Below, piece by piece: positions 28,190 to 37,215 of a stretch of DNA of 64,000 bases. Source of the DNA: CAXMQZ01 sp963719055 (lineage in GTDB: Bacteria > Acidobacteriota > Thermoanaerobaculia > Multivoradales > JAHEKO01). The translations under genes and the position numbers were made by a program. The stretch lies in NCBI GenBank assembly GCA_963719055.1, contig CAVRAU010000017.1:62001-126000 (forward strand), read 5' to 3'. The notes below the pieces were generated by a model. It saw nothing but the letters and a program-made list of their open reading frames with translations. It was not told where the DNA came from and ran no database searches. The stretch's first letter is position 1; the number at the start of each line of letters is the position of its first letter.

Positions 28190-30718
28190 GTGATCGGTAA
28201 GGTCGTTTCCCACTACGAGATAGTGGAGCCGCTCGGTGCCGGTGGTATGGGAGTGGTCTACAAGGGCCATGATCAGCGGTTGGACCGCCATGTGGCGCTG
28301 AAGTTCCTGCCGCCGCAGTTCGGTGTCGATGAGGAGCTCAAGCAGCGGTTCGTCAACGAAGCCCGGGCGGCCTCGGCACTCGACCACGCCAACATCTGCA
28401 CGATTCACGAGATCGATCAGACGGACGAGGGCCAGCTGTTCATCGTCATGGCGTTCTACGAAGGCGAGAGTCTGAAAGACCGCATCTCCAGGGGACCCCT
28501 GTCGCCCGCCGAGGTGGTGGATCTGGGCGCCCAGATCGCCACCGGGCTGGCGGTCGCGCACGAGAGGGGCATTCTGCATCGCGACATCAAACCCGCCAAC
28601 ATCTTCATTACACGACGGGGCGAGGCGAAGATCCTCGACTTCGGTTTGGCCAAGGTCACAGGCTCCACCAAGATCACCCAGACGGGGACCTCCATGGGCA
28701 CTCTCCACTACATGGCTCCAGAGCAGCTGCGGGGAGAGACCGTGGACCCACGAGCCGATGTGTGGGCTCTCGGTGCCGTTCTCTACGAAATGCTGACCGG
28801 GAAGACCGCCTTCGCCGGCGACAACGAGGGCGCGGTGGTGTACTCGATTCTGCAAGGTACGCCGCCACCGTCTTCGGCTGTGGCTCTCGGGGTGCCTGCC
28901 GGCTTCGATCGGTTCTTTCAGAGGTGTTTGGCCAAGAAGGTCGAGGAGCGGCTGCCGAATGTGGAAGCCTTGCGGAGCGAGCTGGAATCTTTGCGACCAG
29001 CCGGAGAGGCTGACGAACAACCCACTCTCGTGATCGTGGATACCGGTGTCCGGGCTCCGGACGAGATGGGGCCCACCGAGAGCTCGGTTGCCGTCATCGA
29101 TTTCACGAATATCACCGGCGATCCCACCGCCGACTGGCTCTCCAGTGGAATTGCCGAGACCCTGTCCGTCGATCTGAAGAAGGTGTCGTCCCTCAAGGTA
29201 ATCGGTCGGCAGAGGGTCCACCAGATCCTCGGCACCTTGGATGCGACCCGCCTGGGCGAGGAAGAGCTTTTGGAGTTGGGGGGCAGGTTGGGTGCCCATT
29301 GGCTGTTCTGGGGTGGCTTTCAGAAAATGGGAGATGCGATTCGCCTGACCGCTCATTGCTTCGACGTCGCTGGCGCCACCACCGTGGAGACCGTCAAGCT
29401 CGACGGGCAGATGAGTGGGATCTTTGCTCTCCAGGATCAGATCCTCAAGACCCTGATCGACGCCCTCGATCTCGAGGTCAGCGAGTCGGAGGTTCAGGAG
29501 ATCGATCGTCCCGAGACCGAAGATCTGGAGGCCTACGAGTATTGCGCCAAGGCTCGGGAACTGGTCTACAACATGGACCCGGAGAAGATGGAGGAAGCGG
29601 CCGGCTATCTCCACCGGGCCATCGAGCTCGACCCGGACTATGCGATGGCCTATTCGTCGTTGGGTCAGCTCCACAGCATGCGCTTTATCGGCTCGACCGA
29701 TAGGAGGGATCTGGAGATCGCGATCGAGAATCTCCGCCGGGCTGTAGAGCTGGATCGGGAGCTGGGGGATCCCCATGCCTGGTTGACCTACTCGTATGCG
29801 CGCGACCACCGCTATGAAGAGGCCATTGAAAGCGGCAGACGGGCCGTCGAGCTCGAGCCTCACGATCCTCAGAGTCACTACTTCCTGGGTGTGGCCCTGT
29901 GGCTCAGGGGTCTAGACGAGTTTGACATGCAGGGTCTTTCCGAGGCTCTCGAGCGCTTGCGATCGGTGACCGCCCTGGCACCCAGGTACCAGCCAGGGCA
30001 TCAGATCCAAGCCGCGATCTACCTGCATGCCGGACGCTATGGAAAGGCGCAGGAACGGCTGGAGAAGGCTGCGGAAATCGAGGAGAGTGGCGAGTTCGAG
30101 CTGGGAAGATTCGTCGGAGCTCTCGGTCTGCTCGGCAGGGTCGCGTTCCGGCAAGGTCGTTTCAACGAGGCGGCGAACCTCTTGGACAGAGCCTTCCAGG
30201 TTGCGGGTGAATCGGAGCATGTGTATACGCCGGCCTGCAACGCCCTGGCTCATTGCTGGCGAGGCGATCTCCTGATGAGTCAGCGACGTCGGGATGAAGG
30301 ATTGCAGGCCTTTCGGGCGGCCCAGGAGCAGGTCGCCGAGAGCCCGAGGTCCCTGGGTATTGGCTGGGCTCTCTTGCGGTCTCACGTCGGTCTGGCAAGC
30401 TGCTTCCATCTGCTGGGAATGCGACGAGAATCGATGGCCAGCTACGACAAGGCGGTCGCTCTGCTGGCGACCCGGGACGGCTACGATTTCAGCGGCATCT
30501 GGGACGGTGGGGAGGCGCAGATCCAATTCGAGCTGGCCACCTTCCTGTCCCTGTCCCACCAACTCCCGGCGGCCCTGGAAGCGTTGGAGAAGGCTCTCCA
30601 GTGCGGTTGGATGGAGATTCCCCGCCTGGAAACAGAAGCTGCCCTGGAACCCTTGCGAAACGAGCCGCGATTTCTCCAGATGCAAGTTGCGATCGCGGCC
30701 CGTCCGCAGTTGAACTGA
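28190..30718 (+). CDS. Ser/Thr protein kinase with TolB/FlgO-like and TPR regions
   Basis: An 842-residue Hanks-type kinase. N-terminal kinase domain (about 1-275): glycine loop LGAGGMGVVYKG, Lys in VALKFLP, catalytic HRDIKPANIF, DFGLAK, APEQ and DVWALGAVLYEML. Then a FlgO/TolB N-terminal-like domain (about 300-430; SVAVIDFTNITGDPTADWLS) and at least six TPRs to the end (for example YLHRAIELDPDYAMAYSSLG). No membrane helix is visible between kinase and C-terminal part, so the whole protein is probably cytoplasmic, unlike the related gene at 33926. GTG 28190 follows kinase A by 12 bases, an arrangement that suggests one transcript. Targets unknown. Confidence 0.92.
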   Translation: MIGKVVSHYEIVEPLGAGGMGVVYKGHDQRLDRHVALKFLPPQFGVDEELKQRFVNEARAASALDHANICTIHEIDQTDEGQLFIVMAFYEGESLKDRISRGPLSPAEVVDLGAQIATGLAVAHERGILHRDIKPANIFITRRGEAKILDFGLAKVTGSTKITQTGTSMGTLHYMAPEQLRGETVDPRADVWALGAVLYEMLTGKTAFAGDNEGAVVYSILQGTPPPSSAVALGVPAGFDRFFQRCLAKKVEERLPNVEALRSELESLRPAGEADEQPTLVIVDTGVRAPDEMGPTESSVAVIDFTNITGDPTADWLSSGIAETLSVDLKKVSSLKVIGRQRVHQILGTLDATRLGEEELLELGGRLGAHWLFWGGFQKMGDAIRLTAHCFDVAGATTVETVKLDGQMSGIFALQDQILKTLIDALDLEVSESEVQEIDRPETEDLEAYEYCAKARELVYNMDPEKMEEAAGYLHRAIELDPDYAMAYSSLGQLHSMRFIGSTDRRDLEIAIENLRRAVELDRELGDPHAWLTYSYARDHRYEEAIESGRRAVELEPHDPQSHYFLGVALWLRGLDEFDMQGLSEALERLRSVTALAPRYQPGHQIQAAIYLHAGRYGKAQERLEKAAEIEESGEFELGRFVGALGLLGRVAFRQGRFNEAANLLDRAFQVAGESEHVYTPACNALAHCWRGDLLMSQRRRDEGLQAFRAAQEQVAESPRSLGIGWALLRSHVGLASCFHLLGMRRESMASYDKAVALLATRDGYDFSGIWDGGEAQIQFELATFLSLSHQLPAALEALEKALQCGWMEIPRLETEAALEPLRNEPRFLQMQVAIAARPQLN

Positions 30719-30834
30719 GGCCTCAGCCCCAGCTGGTTTTGTTCGTCCGACCGGCAATCCGGATCAAGGCGCTCGAGCTTTTCCCTCCAGGACACGATAG
30801 GATTCCAGGGCTTCTTCACAGGGAGGGTTGAACC

Positions 30835-31593
30835 ATGGTTCCGACGCGACTTGTTTTGTCGGTGACACTTGCTCTGGCTTTGGTTGGTCTGCCTGCCGTG
30901 GCTGGGCCCACTTCTCATGCCATGGAAGTGGACGAGAATGGCGCGGTTTTGTTTGTGGATCTCGACAAGGGTCGTCTGCTGCGCTTGGAGGATGGCCAGT
31001 TGACGGTCGTGTCACAGCTCGAGGGCGTGCCCGACGGTGATGTCATGCAGAATCTGATTCGCTCGATTTCCGGAGAGCTTTACCTGGGCCAGAAGAAGAC
31101 CGTCTGGATGGTGACTCCAGGGGGCGAGCTCGAGTCTGTCAAGCCGCCGTCCGAGCTCAAGGTCCTGTTCGCCAATCGGCCGGGCGATCTGGCGCCCGAC
31201 GGTTCGGTTTACGTCGCGCGCGACTTCAAGAACATTCAGCGGTCTCTGCCTGGAGGCGATTCTCATCCGGTCCTGGTGACGGACATGATCGGCAAGATCT
31301 ACTCGCTATCGGTGACCCCCTATGGGAGGGTCTTTTTTGCCAACGGTTCGGAGATCGCCAAGCTCGATGCCCAGGGGGAGGTGGAGATCCTGCAGCAAGT
31401 CGAAGGCGAAAGGATCCTCGGTCTGGCGGCGATGGGAGAAAACTCTGTCTTGGTTCTGCGTCGAAAGGATGGCGAGGGATCCAGACTCGAACGATTGGAT
31501 ATCCTCGGCAACATAGAGGTACTCGTGTCCGCCGATCACATTGGCGCGGTCTCCAAGGATGCTCCCGTGCAGATCGCAGATTCGTCCAAATAG
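30835..31593 (+). CDS. Exported beta-propeller-like protein of unknown function
   Basis: A 252-residue protein with a signal peptide (LVLSVTLALALVGLPAVAG) and repeated short beta blades: AVLFVDLDKGRLLRLEDGQL, GELYLGQKKTVWMVTPGGEL, SVYVARDFKNIQRSLPGGD, KIYSLSVTPYGRVFFANGSE, LDAQGEVEIL and RLDILGNIEVLV. The spacing is that of NHL/SMP-30-type propellers, perhaps five blades. A GGGAGGG ribosome site is nine bases before ATG. It is placed between the kinase A operon and kinase B (convergent). A sensor, scaffold or substrate role for the exported kinases is possible but not shown. Confidence 0.65.
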   Translation: MVPTRLVLSVTLALALVGLPAVAGPTSHAMEVDENGAVLFVDLDKGRLLRLEDGQLTVVSQLEGVPDGDVMQNLIRSISGELYLGQKKTVWMVTPGGELESVKPPSELKVLFANRPGDLAPDGSVYVARDFKNIQRSLPGGDSHPVLVTDMIGKIYSLSVTPYGRVFFANGSEIAKLDAQGEVEILQQVEGERILGLAAMGENSVLVLRRKDGEGSRLERLDILGNIEVLVSADHIGAVSKDAPVQIADSSK

Positions 31594-31621
31594 GGAAGGC
31601 CTAGTCAGGTTGGCTGTCCTG

Positions 31622-32449
31622 CTAGTCGACGAAGACCAGCGAATCGCCGTAGTCCTGACGATCTTGATCGATCTTCTGCAGGATCAGATCCCTCCGCGCT
31701 AGGAGAGATTCGATCTGGGCGCCGGTGATCAGCTCTTCGAGCAGCTCAGCCAGGCGGTCTTTGTCCAGCGACGCGAGGTTGTCATAGAGGCTCTGGTTCA
31801 TGCGCACCGGTTTGTCGCCGAATCCCTCTGGCAGCGTTTTGCGATCTCGAAAGGCTCGCGAGTGATCGATCAGGTACAGGTCCCAGGTCTCCTTGTCGAT
31901 CATCCAGTTTTCCTGTCGGCGATCGACGTTGAAGATCAGAGCGTCGAAGAGCCTCATGATCCCCTTCTGCTGGGCCAGAGCCGCCATCTGGGGACCGGAA
32001 GGGCGTTGCTTCATCGTCGCCTCGTGACCGGCGTTGGGAATCCACGCCACTAGAGCGCCGTCATCACCCTTGATGTTGCGGATGACTGCCACAGGCACCA
32101 TGTGGAGTCCCAGCTCGCGGTCCAGCAGATAGGCGGCCCGCTCGTACTTGTAGCTGTCCGAGAAGTTCATCTCGGTGCTGCCGCCCGACAGTCGGGTGAT
32201 GCCTCGCTTATGCTCGTCATGGTACTTGAAAACCGCCGAGTCAATTTCCACCGAGCAGTCGATCCGGAGATGGTCGGGCTTGGTGATCCCGACGATCTTG
32301 CCGGCACTCTTGCCGATCTTGCCTTCGGTGAGGCATTGCTCGGTCTCCGCGTCGGGAAAATTCGACAACTGGGCGGCGGCGGTTCCGGCGAGTAGCAGGA
32401 CCGCTGCCAGTGTCACGAATAGGAGTCTGCGCTCTCTTGGACTTCTCAA
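31622..32449 (-). CDS. Exported atypical kinase-like protein, copy B
   Basis: A 275-residue paralogue of copy A. TTG at 32449 is chosen as start because AGGAGGT lies four bases before it and it yields a clean signal peptide (RSPRERRLLFVTLAAVLLLAGTAAAQ); the frame is open 61 codons further upstream but without a ribosome site. Motifs: VGITKP (53-58), SAVFKYH (recalling AVFKP of PI4K type II), SYKYERAAYLLDRELGLHMV, FNVDRRQENW (Asp176) and LYLIDHSRAF (Asp195), then a C-terminal helix SLLARRDLILQKIDQDRQD. This tail matches the remnant at 36538-36609. The catalytic loop has RRQEN instead of RNxGN. Divergent from the DUF2252 lipoprotein at 32621. Confidence 0.75.
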   Translation of the reverse strand: MRSPRERRLLFVTLAAVLLLAGTAAAQLSNFPDAETEQCLTEGKIGKSAGKIVGITKPDHLRIDCSVEIDSAVFKYHDEHKRGITRLSGGSTEMNFSDSYKYERAAYLLDRELGLHMVPVAVIRNIKGDDGALVAWIPNAGHEATMKQRPSGPQMAALAQQKGIMRLFDALIFNVDRRQENWMIDKETWDLYLIDHSRAFRDRKTLPEGFGDKPVRMNQSLYDNLASLDKDRLAELLEELITGAQIESLLARRDLILQKIDQDRQDYGDSLVFVD

Positions 32450-32620
32450 GACGACCTCCTCGCTGCTGCTGTGGTGATTCGAACCTGCCAACTCTATTAT
32501 GCGCCGAGTTTCTCCAGAAGGGGTCCATCGAGCTGCCGGCCCGAGCTCGGTGTGCCATGGGACTAGCTGAAGCGGGGGTCGATGTCCTAACCTAGGGGCA
32601 CGAAAAGGGACACTGCGCTG

Positions 32621-33835
32621 ATGAAAGAACACATGCTCTGTCTCTCAGGGCTTACGATGGTCGCGTGTCTGCTCCTGTCTGGATGTGGCGGGAAGGAGGC
32701 AGAGCTGCCGGTTGTCACGAAGAATCCTCTGTATGTTGATCCGGCGAGCCGGGACTTCAGCAACAATCCAGCCCTCCTGGAACGCATCCTCGCTTCACCT
32801 CACGGTTACCTCCGATTCATCAATATCCCCTTCAGCAGTGAGGTCTGCCGCCGCGCGGGTCACCTCCTCGACGGGGTACCGCTGTTCAATCTGCACGGTG
32901 ACGCTCACATCGAACAGTATGCGGTCACGGACCTCGGACGGGGCTTGACGGACTTCGACGACTCGTCGAAAGGGCCGGCCGCCATCGATCTCGTGCGCCT
33001 GGGGGTCTCTCTGCGGGTGGCGAGCGCGATGCGCGGCTGGCAGAGCCAAGCCGATGGGATCTTCGACCGCTTTATCGCTGGGTATCGATCGGGTTTGGAG
33101 GATCCGGAAACCGAGGTCCCCGTGCCGGCGGTGGCGGAGCGTCTAGCGGCGGATTTCAGCTACGACCGGAAAGAGTACTTCGAGTGGGTCGAGTCGATTG
33201 TCGAGCCCGTGCCGCTGTCCGAGGCCGAGCGTTTGGCGGAGGCATTGGCCAGCTATGTGGATCTGATGCTGGAACAGCATCCCGAGCTCGAGCCGAGTTA
33301 CTTCCAGATCACGGATCTGGGTTATCTCCGCCTCGGTATCGGTAGCGCCTTGGATCGTAAGTATCTGGTGCGGGTTCGCGGGGTCACGGACGACCCTGGT
33401 GACGATGTTGTCCTGGAGCTCAAGCAAGTCCGCGACCTCGAGGCCATCGACTGCATCTCCGTGGGCAGAGGCACCGAGCCCCTACGGATTCTGATCGGTC
33501 AGTCTCGTATCGCTTACCAGCCCTACGGCCTGCTCGGCTATGTACGTTTTGATGGCTTCACGTTCTGGGTCCATGCCTGGGTCGACAACTATGCCGAGGC
33601 CAGCATCACCGAGACCTTTCAGTCTCCATCCGAGATGGCGGAAGTCGCCTTCGACGTCGGAGTGCAGCTGGGTCGAGGTCATCCGAATCAGATCGGGGCG
33701 GATCTGGATTTGCAGGTCCGCCGCGAGCTCATGCGTCTGTTGGACCGGGACGAGGAGCAGATCAGGGAGATCAGCCGCGATCTGGCTGTGCAGGTGGTCG
33801 AGGCCTGGGAGGCCTTTCGCGCCGCGATAAGTTGA
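32621..33835 (+). CDS. DUF2252-family kinase-like lipoprotein
   Basis: A 404-residue protein with a lipoprotein signal (LTMVACLLLSGCGGKEAE; lipobox LSGC, Cys at residue 22). The DUF2252 core is visible: FNLHGDAHIEQYAVTDLGRG, TDFDDSSKGPAAIDLVRLGV, VLELKQVRDLEAIDC and later IAYQPYGLLGYVRFDGF. HGDAHxEQ and DFDD resemble the catalytic loop (HGDxHxxN) and metal motif of aminoglycoside/choline kinase-type folds, and DUF2252 is regarded as kinase-like. Membrane anchoring of this family outside the cytoplasm is unusual and fits the exported kinases around it. It is divergent from copy B, with about 170 bases between their starts. Confidence 0.82.
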   Translation: MKEHMLCLSGLTMVACLLLSGCGGKEAELPVVTKNPLYVDPASRDFSNNPALLERILASPHGYLRFINIPFSSEVCRRAGHLLDGVPLFNLHGDAHIEQYAVTDLGRGLTDFDDSSKGPAAIDLVRLGVSLRVASAMRGWQSQADGIFDRFIAGYRSGLEDPETEVPVPAVAERLAADFSYDRKEYFEWVESIVEPVPLSEAERLAEALASYVDLMLEQHPELEPSYFQITDLGYLRLGIGSALDRKYLVRVRGVTDDPGDDVVLELKQVRDLEAIDCISVGRGTEPLRILIGQSRIAYQPYGLLGYVRFDGFTFWVHAWVDNYAEASITETFQSPSEMAEVAFDVGVQLGRGHPNQIGADLDLQVRRELMRLLDRDEEQIREISRDLAVQVVEAWEAFRAAIS

Positions 33836-33925
33836 ACCCATCGCCCTGATTTGGAGGTAAGCTGGAGACCTGAGCTCAGGCTGGCGTAGTCGCTTCCGGA
33901 CGGCGCAGAGGTACCCGAGAGCCTC

Positions 33926-36362
33926 ATGGAACCGACAGAAGATTCCACGATCTGCCAAAGGCCAGACCCTGGGGCACTACCGCATCGAGGGCCCGCTGGG
34001 CCGTGGTGGCATGGGCGAGGTCTACAAGGCTCGCGACAGCCAGCTGGACCGGTTTGTGGCGCTCAAGGTCCTGCCGACGAGTTTCGCCGCCGATCCACAG
34101 AGGCTCCAGCGGTTCGAGCGCGAGGCGAAAGCTCTGGCGGCGCTGAATCATCCCAACATCGTGTCCGTCTTCTCCGTCGAACCGGTGGCCCCGGTTCCCT
34201 ACCTGACCATGGAGCTCGTGGAGGGTCAGCCGCTGGCCAAGTCCATCCCCGCGGGAGGGCTGTCTCTCGAGAGGTTCTTTCGGTTGGCGGTACCCCTGGC
34301 AGACGCCCTGGCGGCCGCCCATGAGAAAGGGCATTGTCCACCGTGATCTCAAGCCGGGAAACGTCATGGTCGATCGCAGTGGCCGACCCAAGATCCTGGA
34401 TTTCGGGCTGGCCAAGACGGTCCGGCGAGAGCCCGGCGCCAGAAGCTGAAACGGTGGCGGCGACGGCGACGCTGGAGACAGGGACCGGGGTGATTCTGGG
34501 GACGCTCGGGTACATGTCCCCCGAGCAGGTCAGGGGCGAAGCGGTCGACGCGAGATCGGACGTGTTTGCCCTCGGCCTGATTTTGTATGAGATGGCAACG
34601 GGGACGCGGGCGTTCGAGGCGAGCACCTCGCCCGAATTGTTGTCGGCGGTCTTGCGGGACACGCCGATCCCGGCAGAGCAGGCGCGTCCTGAGTTGCCCC
34701 GTCATCTTGGCCGGGTGATTCGACACTGCCTGGAGAAGGACCCCGAGCGGCGGTACCAGTCGGCCAAGGACGTTCGCAACGAGCTGGAGGATCTGGCCAA
34801 GGAGCTGGCAGACCCGATCGATTCTCGAGGAGCCAGCCGCCGTGGACGGGCAGACAGAAGGCCGAGGAATCGAGAGCCCACAGCCAGGCTGGTGATGGGT
34901 GCGGTGTGTCGCCTTGATGGTCGCTCTCGGTCATCGCCTATATGCTGGTCAGACGTGGGATCGATGGCCCGCCCGGCGAGGCCGGGCCACAGATCCGGTC
35001 CCTGGCCGTGTTGCCCTTCGACAACCTGATGAACGATCCGGAGCAGGAGTACTTTGTCGAGGGGATGCACGAGGCACTGATCACCGATCTGTCGAAGATC
35101 GGGGCCTTGCGGGTCATCTCGCGTACCTCTGCCATGCGCTATGCAGACACCGACAAGACCCTGCCAGAGATTGCGCAGGAGCTGGATGTGGATGCGCTGA
35201 TCGAGGGTTCGGTCCTGAGGGCGGATGGACAGGTGCGGATCACCGCCCAGCTGATCGACGGCGAGACCGACGAGCACCTCTGGGCCGAGAACTACGATCG
35301 GGATCTCGAGAATATCCTGGCTCTGCTCAGCGATGTGGCCCAGGCCATCGCTGCGGAGATCGAAGTTGCCTTGACCCCGGAGCAACGAGCCCGCTTGACG
35401 CCCACCCGGCGAGTTGATCCTGCCGCCTATGAGACGTTTCTTCGCGGAGTCCATGCCTTCAATCGGTTTCGCAGTGATGGCTATCGGGAAGCCGTGACCC
35501 ATTTCAATAGGGCCATTGGGATTCAGCCCGACTTCGCCGAAGCCTACGCCGAGCCTCGCCGGAGCACATCTTCTGCTGGGTGGTTTTGGAATCGAAGATG
35601 CAGCTGGAGCAAGAGATTCTGGCCAGGAAGAACGCGGAGAAGGCGCTCGAGTTGGAGCCTGAAACAGCGAGCGCCCATGGCGTCCTGGGTTGGCTCAGAC
35701 TGTACTTTCATTGGGACTGGCCCGGCGCCGCGAGATACTTCGAGAAGGCCCTGGAACTCGATCCCTATGACGCCTACGCGAGCCACGGCTATGGCGACTA
35801 CCTGACGGTGATGGGCCGTGCAGAAGAAGGCTTGGAGTACCTCAAACGGGCGGTGGAGGCTGACCCCCTGTCACCGATGGTCAACGCTCCGGTGGTTGGC
35901 CACGAGCTGTATGTCCGCCATTACGAGGAGGCGATGAACAGATCCAGGCAGCTGCTCGAGGGCAACCCGGAGTATCCGGCGGTGCGTTGGTTCATGGCCG
36001 AGGCTCTCTGGCACCAGGGCAAGCTCGAGGAGGCTCTCGCGGAATACCGCCGGCTCTGGCGAAATGATCCAGAGATGATCGCGGCGCTCGATCGCGGCGC
36101 CACGGAAGGGAGACGACAAACGCTGGGCGCTGTGGCCCGCGTGCTGGCCAAGCGGGTCGCGGAGGGGCGTGAGGGGCCGCTCGAAGTCGCACGCTACTTT
36201 GCCCTCGCCGGTCAGGTCGACGACGCCCTCGACTGGTTGGAGCGGGCCTACGACGAGCGGGTTCCGCAGCTGATGCTGATCCAGCAGCAGCCGACCTGGG
36301 ACCCCTTGCGTGAAAATCCCCGCTTCGACCAGCTTGTCCGGCGCGTCGGCATTCCGCAGTGA
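33926..36362 (+). pseudogene. Ser/Thr kinase-TolB-TPR gene broken by several frameshifts
   Basis: A second kinase of the same design as the gene at 28190, but split over all three frames. Recognisable pieces in order: GHYRIEGPLGRGGMGEVYKARD; VALKVLP; ALNHPNIVSVFSV; GIVHRDLKPGNVMVDRSGR and ILDFGLAKTVR; GYMSPEQVRGEAVDARSDV; a probable membrane segment ending SVIAYMLVRRG; a FlgO/TolB-like domain (SLAVLPFDNLMNDPEQEYFV); and TPRs to VRRVGIPQ. Breaks lie near 33957, 34330, 34437, 34910-34930 and 35555-35600, at least six. Kinase motifs remain intact, so either the region was read poorly or decay is recent. Full length would be about 810 residues, membrane-anchored. Confidence 0.8.
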
Positions 36363-36384
36363 GCGGTCGAAAGAGGGAAAAGTG

Positions 36385-36609
36385 ATGGGAGACCGAATGG
36401 GGGTTTTGGCTCGGTCCCTGCTGAGATTTGCGATCGCTTGGGGTGTGACCTCGTCGACCATGGCGGCATCGGAAGCTGCCCGAGAGTTTCGCCGAGGCCG
36501 CAGCTGAGAAAGCTCTTGAAGACGACAGCTGGGACCGAAGCAGATCACGAGTCTTCTGGCCCGGCGTGATCTCATTCTGGAGAAGCTCGCAGAGGATCGA
36601 TTGGAGTAA
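36385..36609 (+). pseudogene. Deletion remnant of an exported atypical kinase-like gene (copy E)
   Basis: An AGAGGG ribosome site (36372-36377) and ATG 36385 lead into a signal-peptide-like start (MGDRMGVLARSLLRFAIAWG), which stays open to EAAREF. Reading then continues in the next frame as ESFAEAAAEKALEDDSWD and again in the first as KQITSLLARRDLILEKLAED, stopping at 36607-36609. The last part matches the C-terminal helix of copy B (QIESLLARRDLILQKIDQD). The whole kinase core of about 190 residues, including the DRN loop, is missing. So the start and end of a family member are joined with the middle deleted, plus two small shifts. It directly follows the broken Ser/Thr kinase, like A precedes its own. 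Not expected to make a functional kinase. Confidence 0.6.
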
Positions 36610-36673
36610 CGGGGACGCTTTCGCTTTTCGGCAAGAGGAACAGGTCCCCTGAGCCTTCAGGTTGGGCCGGTAT

Positions 36674-36736
36674 TTGACTCGAATCTGTGTTAGCTTAAAC
36701 CTGCAACCGGGTCGCGCCGGGGCGATTTGCAGGTTT
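36674..36736 (+). promoter_or_regulatory. Possible promoter and perfect inverted repeat upstream of the RRM gene
   Basis: TTGACT at 36674-36679 with a weak -10 (TAAACC, 36696-36701) after 16 bases. Overlapping it is a perfect 10-base inverted repeat, AAACCTGCAA (36697-36706) and TTGCAGGTTT (36727-36736), with a 20-base GC-rich spacer that can itself pair (CCGG...CCGG). No T-run follows, so it is not a standard terminator. The leader to the ATG at 36856 is about 150 bases, long for this window and like the long leaders of cold-shock-type RNA-binding genes. Confidence 0.45.
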
Positions 36737-36855
36737 CCATTTCGAAGCGGCCATTCATACCACTTCCAGATTTCCGCCAATCTCCTAGTGCATCCTGTGT
36801 CTCGCAACAAATTTCGGTCGTTTGAGAATCATCGGCCCCAATCCGAGGAGGAGTC

Positions 36856-37155
36856 ATGTCGAAGAGGATCTATGTGGGGAACCTTCCTTTCAGCGCCACT
36901 GAGGACGAGCTACGAGAGAAGTTCTCAGAGTTTGGTGAAGTCGAAACGGTGAATCTGATCAACGACCGTCATACGGGCCAGCCCCGGGGCTTCGGTTTTG
37001 TCGAGATGGAAGACGAGGGTGCGGTCAAAGCGATCGCGGCCCTCGATAGCACTGATCTCGGAGGTCGAACCCTACGCGTGAGCGAGGCTCGGGAACGCAC
37101 CGGCGGCGGCGGTCAGCGCGGTGGTGGCGGCGGCGGTGGTCACGGCCGCTGGTAG
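36856..37155 (+). CDS. RRM-domain RNA-binding protein with Gly-rich tail
   Basis: A 99-residue protein with a single RNA recognition motif: RNP2 RIYVGNLPF (residues 4-12), RNP1 RGFGFVEM (about 43-50), ADLGG-like STDLGGRTLRV, and a short Gly/Arg tail ending GGGGGGGHGRW. It is the standard bacterial/cyanobacterial Rbp type. A strong GAGGAGG ribosome site precedes ATG. Such proteins bind RNA single strands and are often cold-induced; the long leader with a hairpin (36697-36736) could allow self-control, an inference. Confidence 0.93.
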   Translation: MSKRIYVGNLPFSATEDELREKFSEFGEVETVNLINDRHTGQPRGFGFVEMEDEGAVKAIAALDSTDLGGRTLRVSEARERTGGGGQRGGGGGGGHGRW

Positions 37156-37175
37156 AGATTGCTTTTCCCAAGCCT

Positions 37176-37200
37176 GTCCAAGTTGGACTATATTGTCCAG
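37176..37200. promoter_or_regulatory. GTCCA half-site array upstream of the translocase-like genes
   Basis: Three alternating half-sites lie just before the start of the gene at 37216: GTCCAA-G-TTGGAC (a perfect palindrome, 37176-37188), then six bases TATATT, then GTCCAG (37195-37200). This resembles a regulator binding site or a small hairpin close to the ribosome site (GAGGATAGG). No matching regulator gene is known to me. Confidence 0.35.
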
Positions 37201-37215
37201 CGAGGATAGGCATTC

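Noticed and set aside
28082..29878. Long open frame (598 codons) on the minus strand across the Ser/Thr kinase
   Set aside because: The plus strand carries all kinase and TPR motifs; the antisense product has no recognisable domain.
32470..32495. T-arm-like sequence GGTTCGAATCACC on the minus strand upstream of kinase B
   Set aside because: No acceptor stem, anticodon arm or CCA end can be built around it; chance match.
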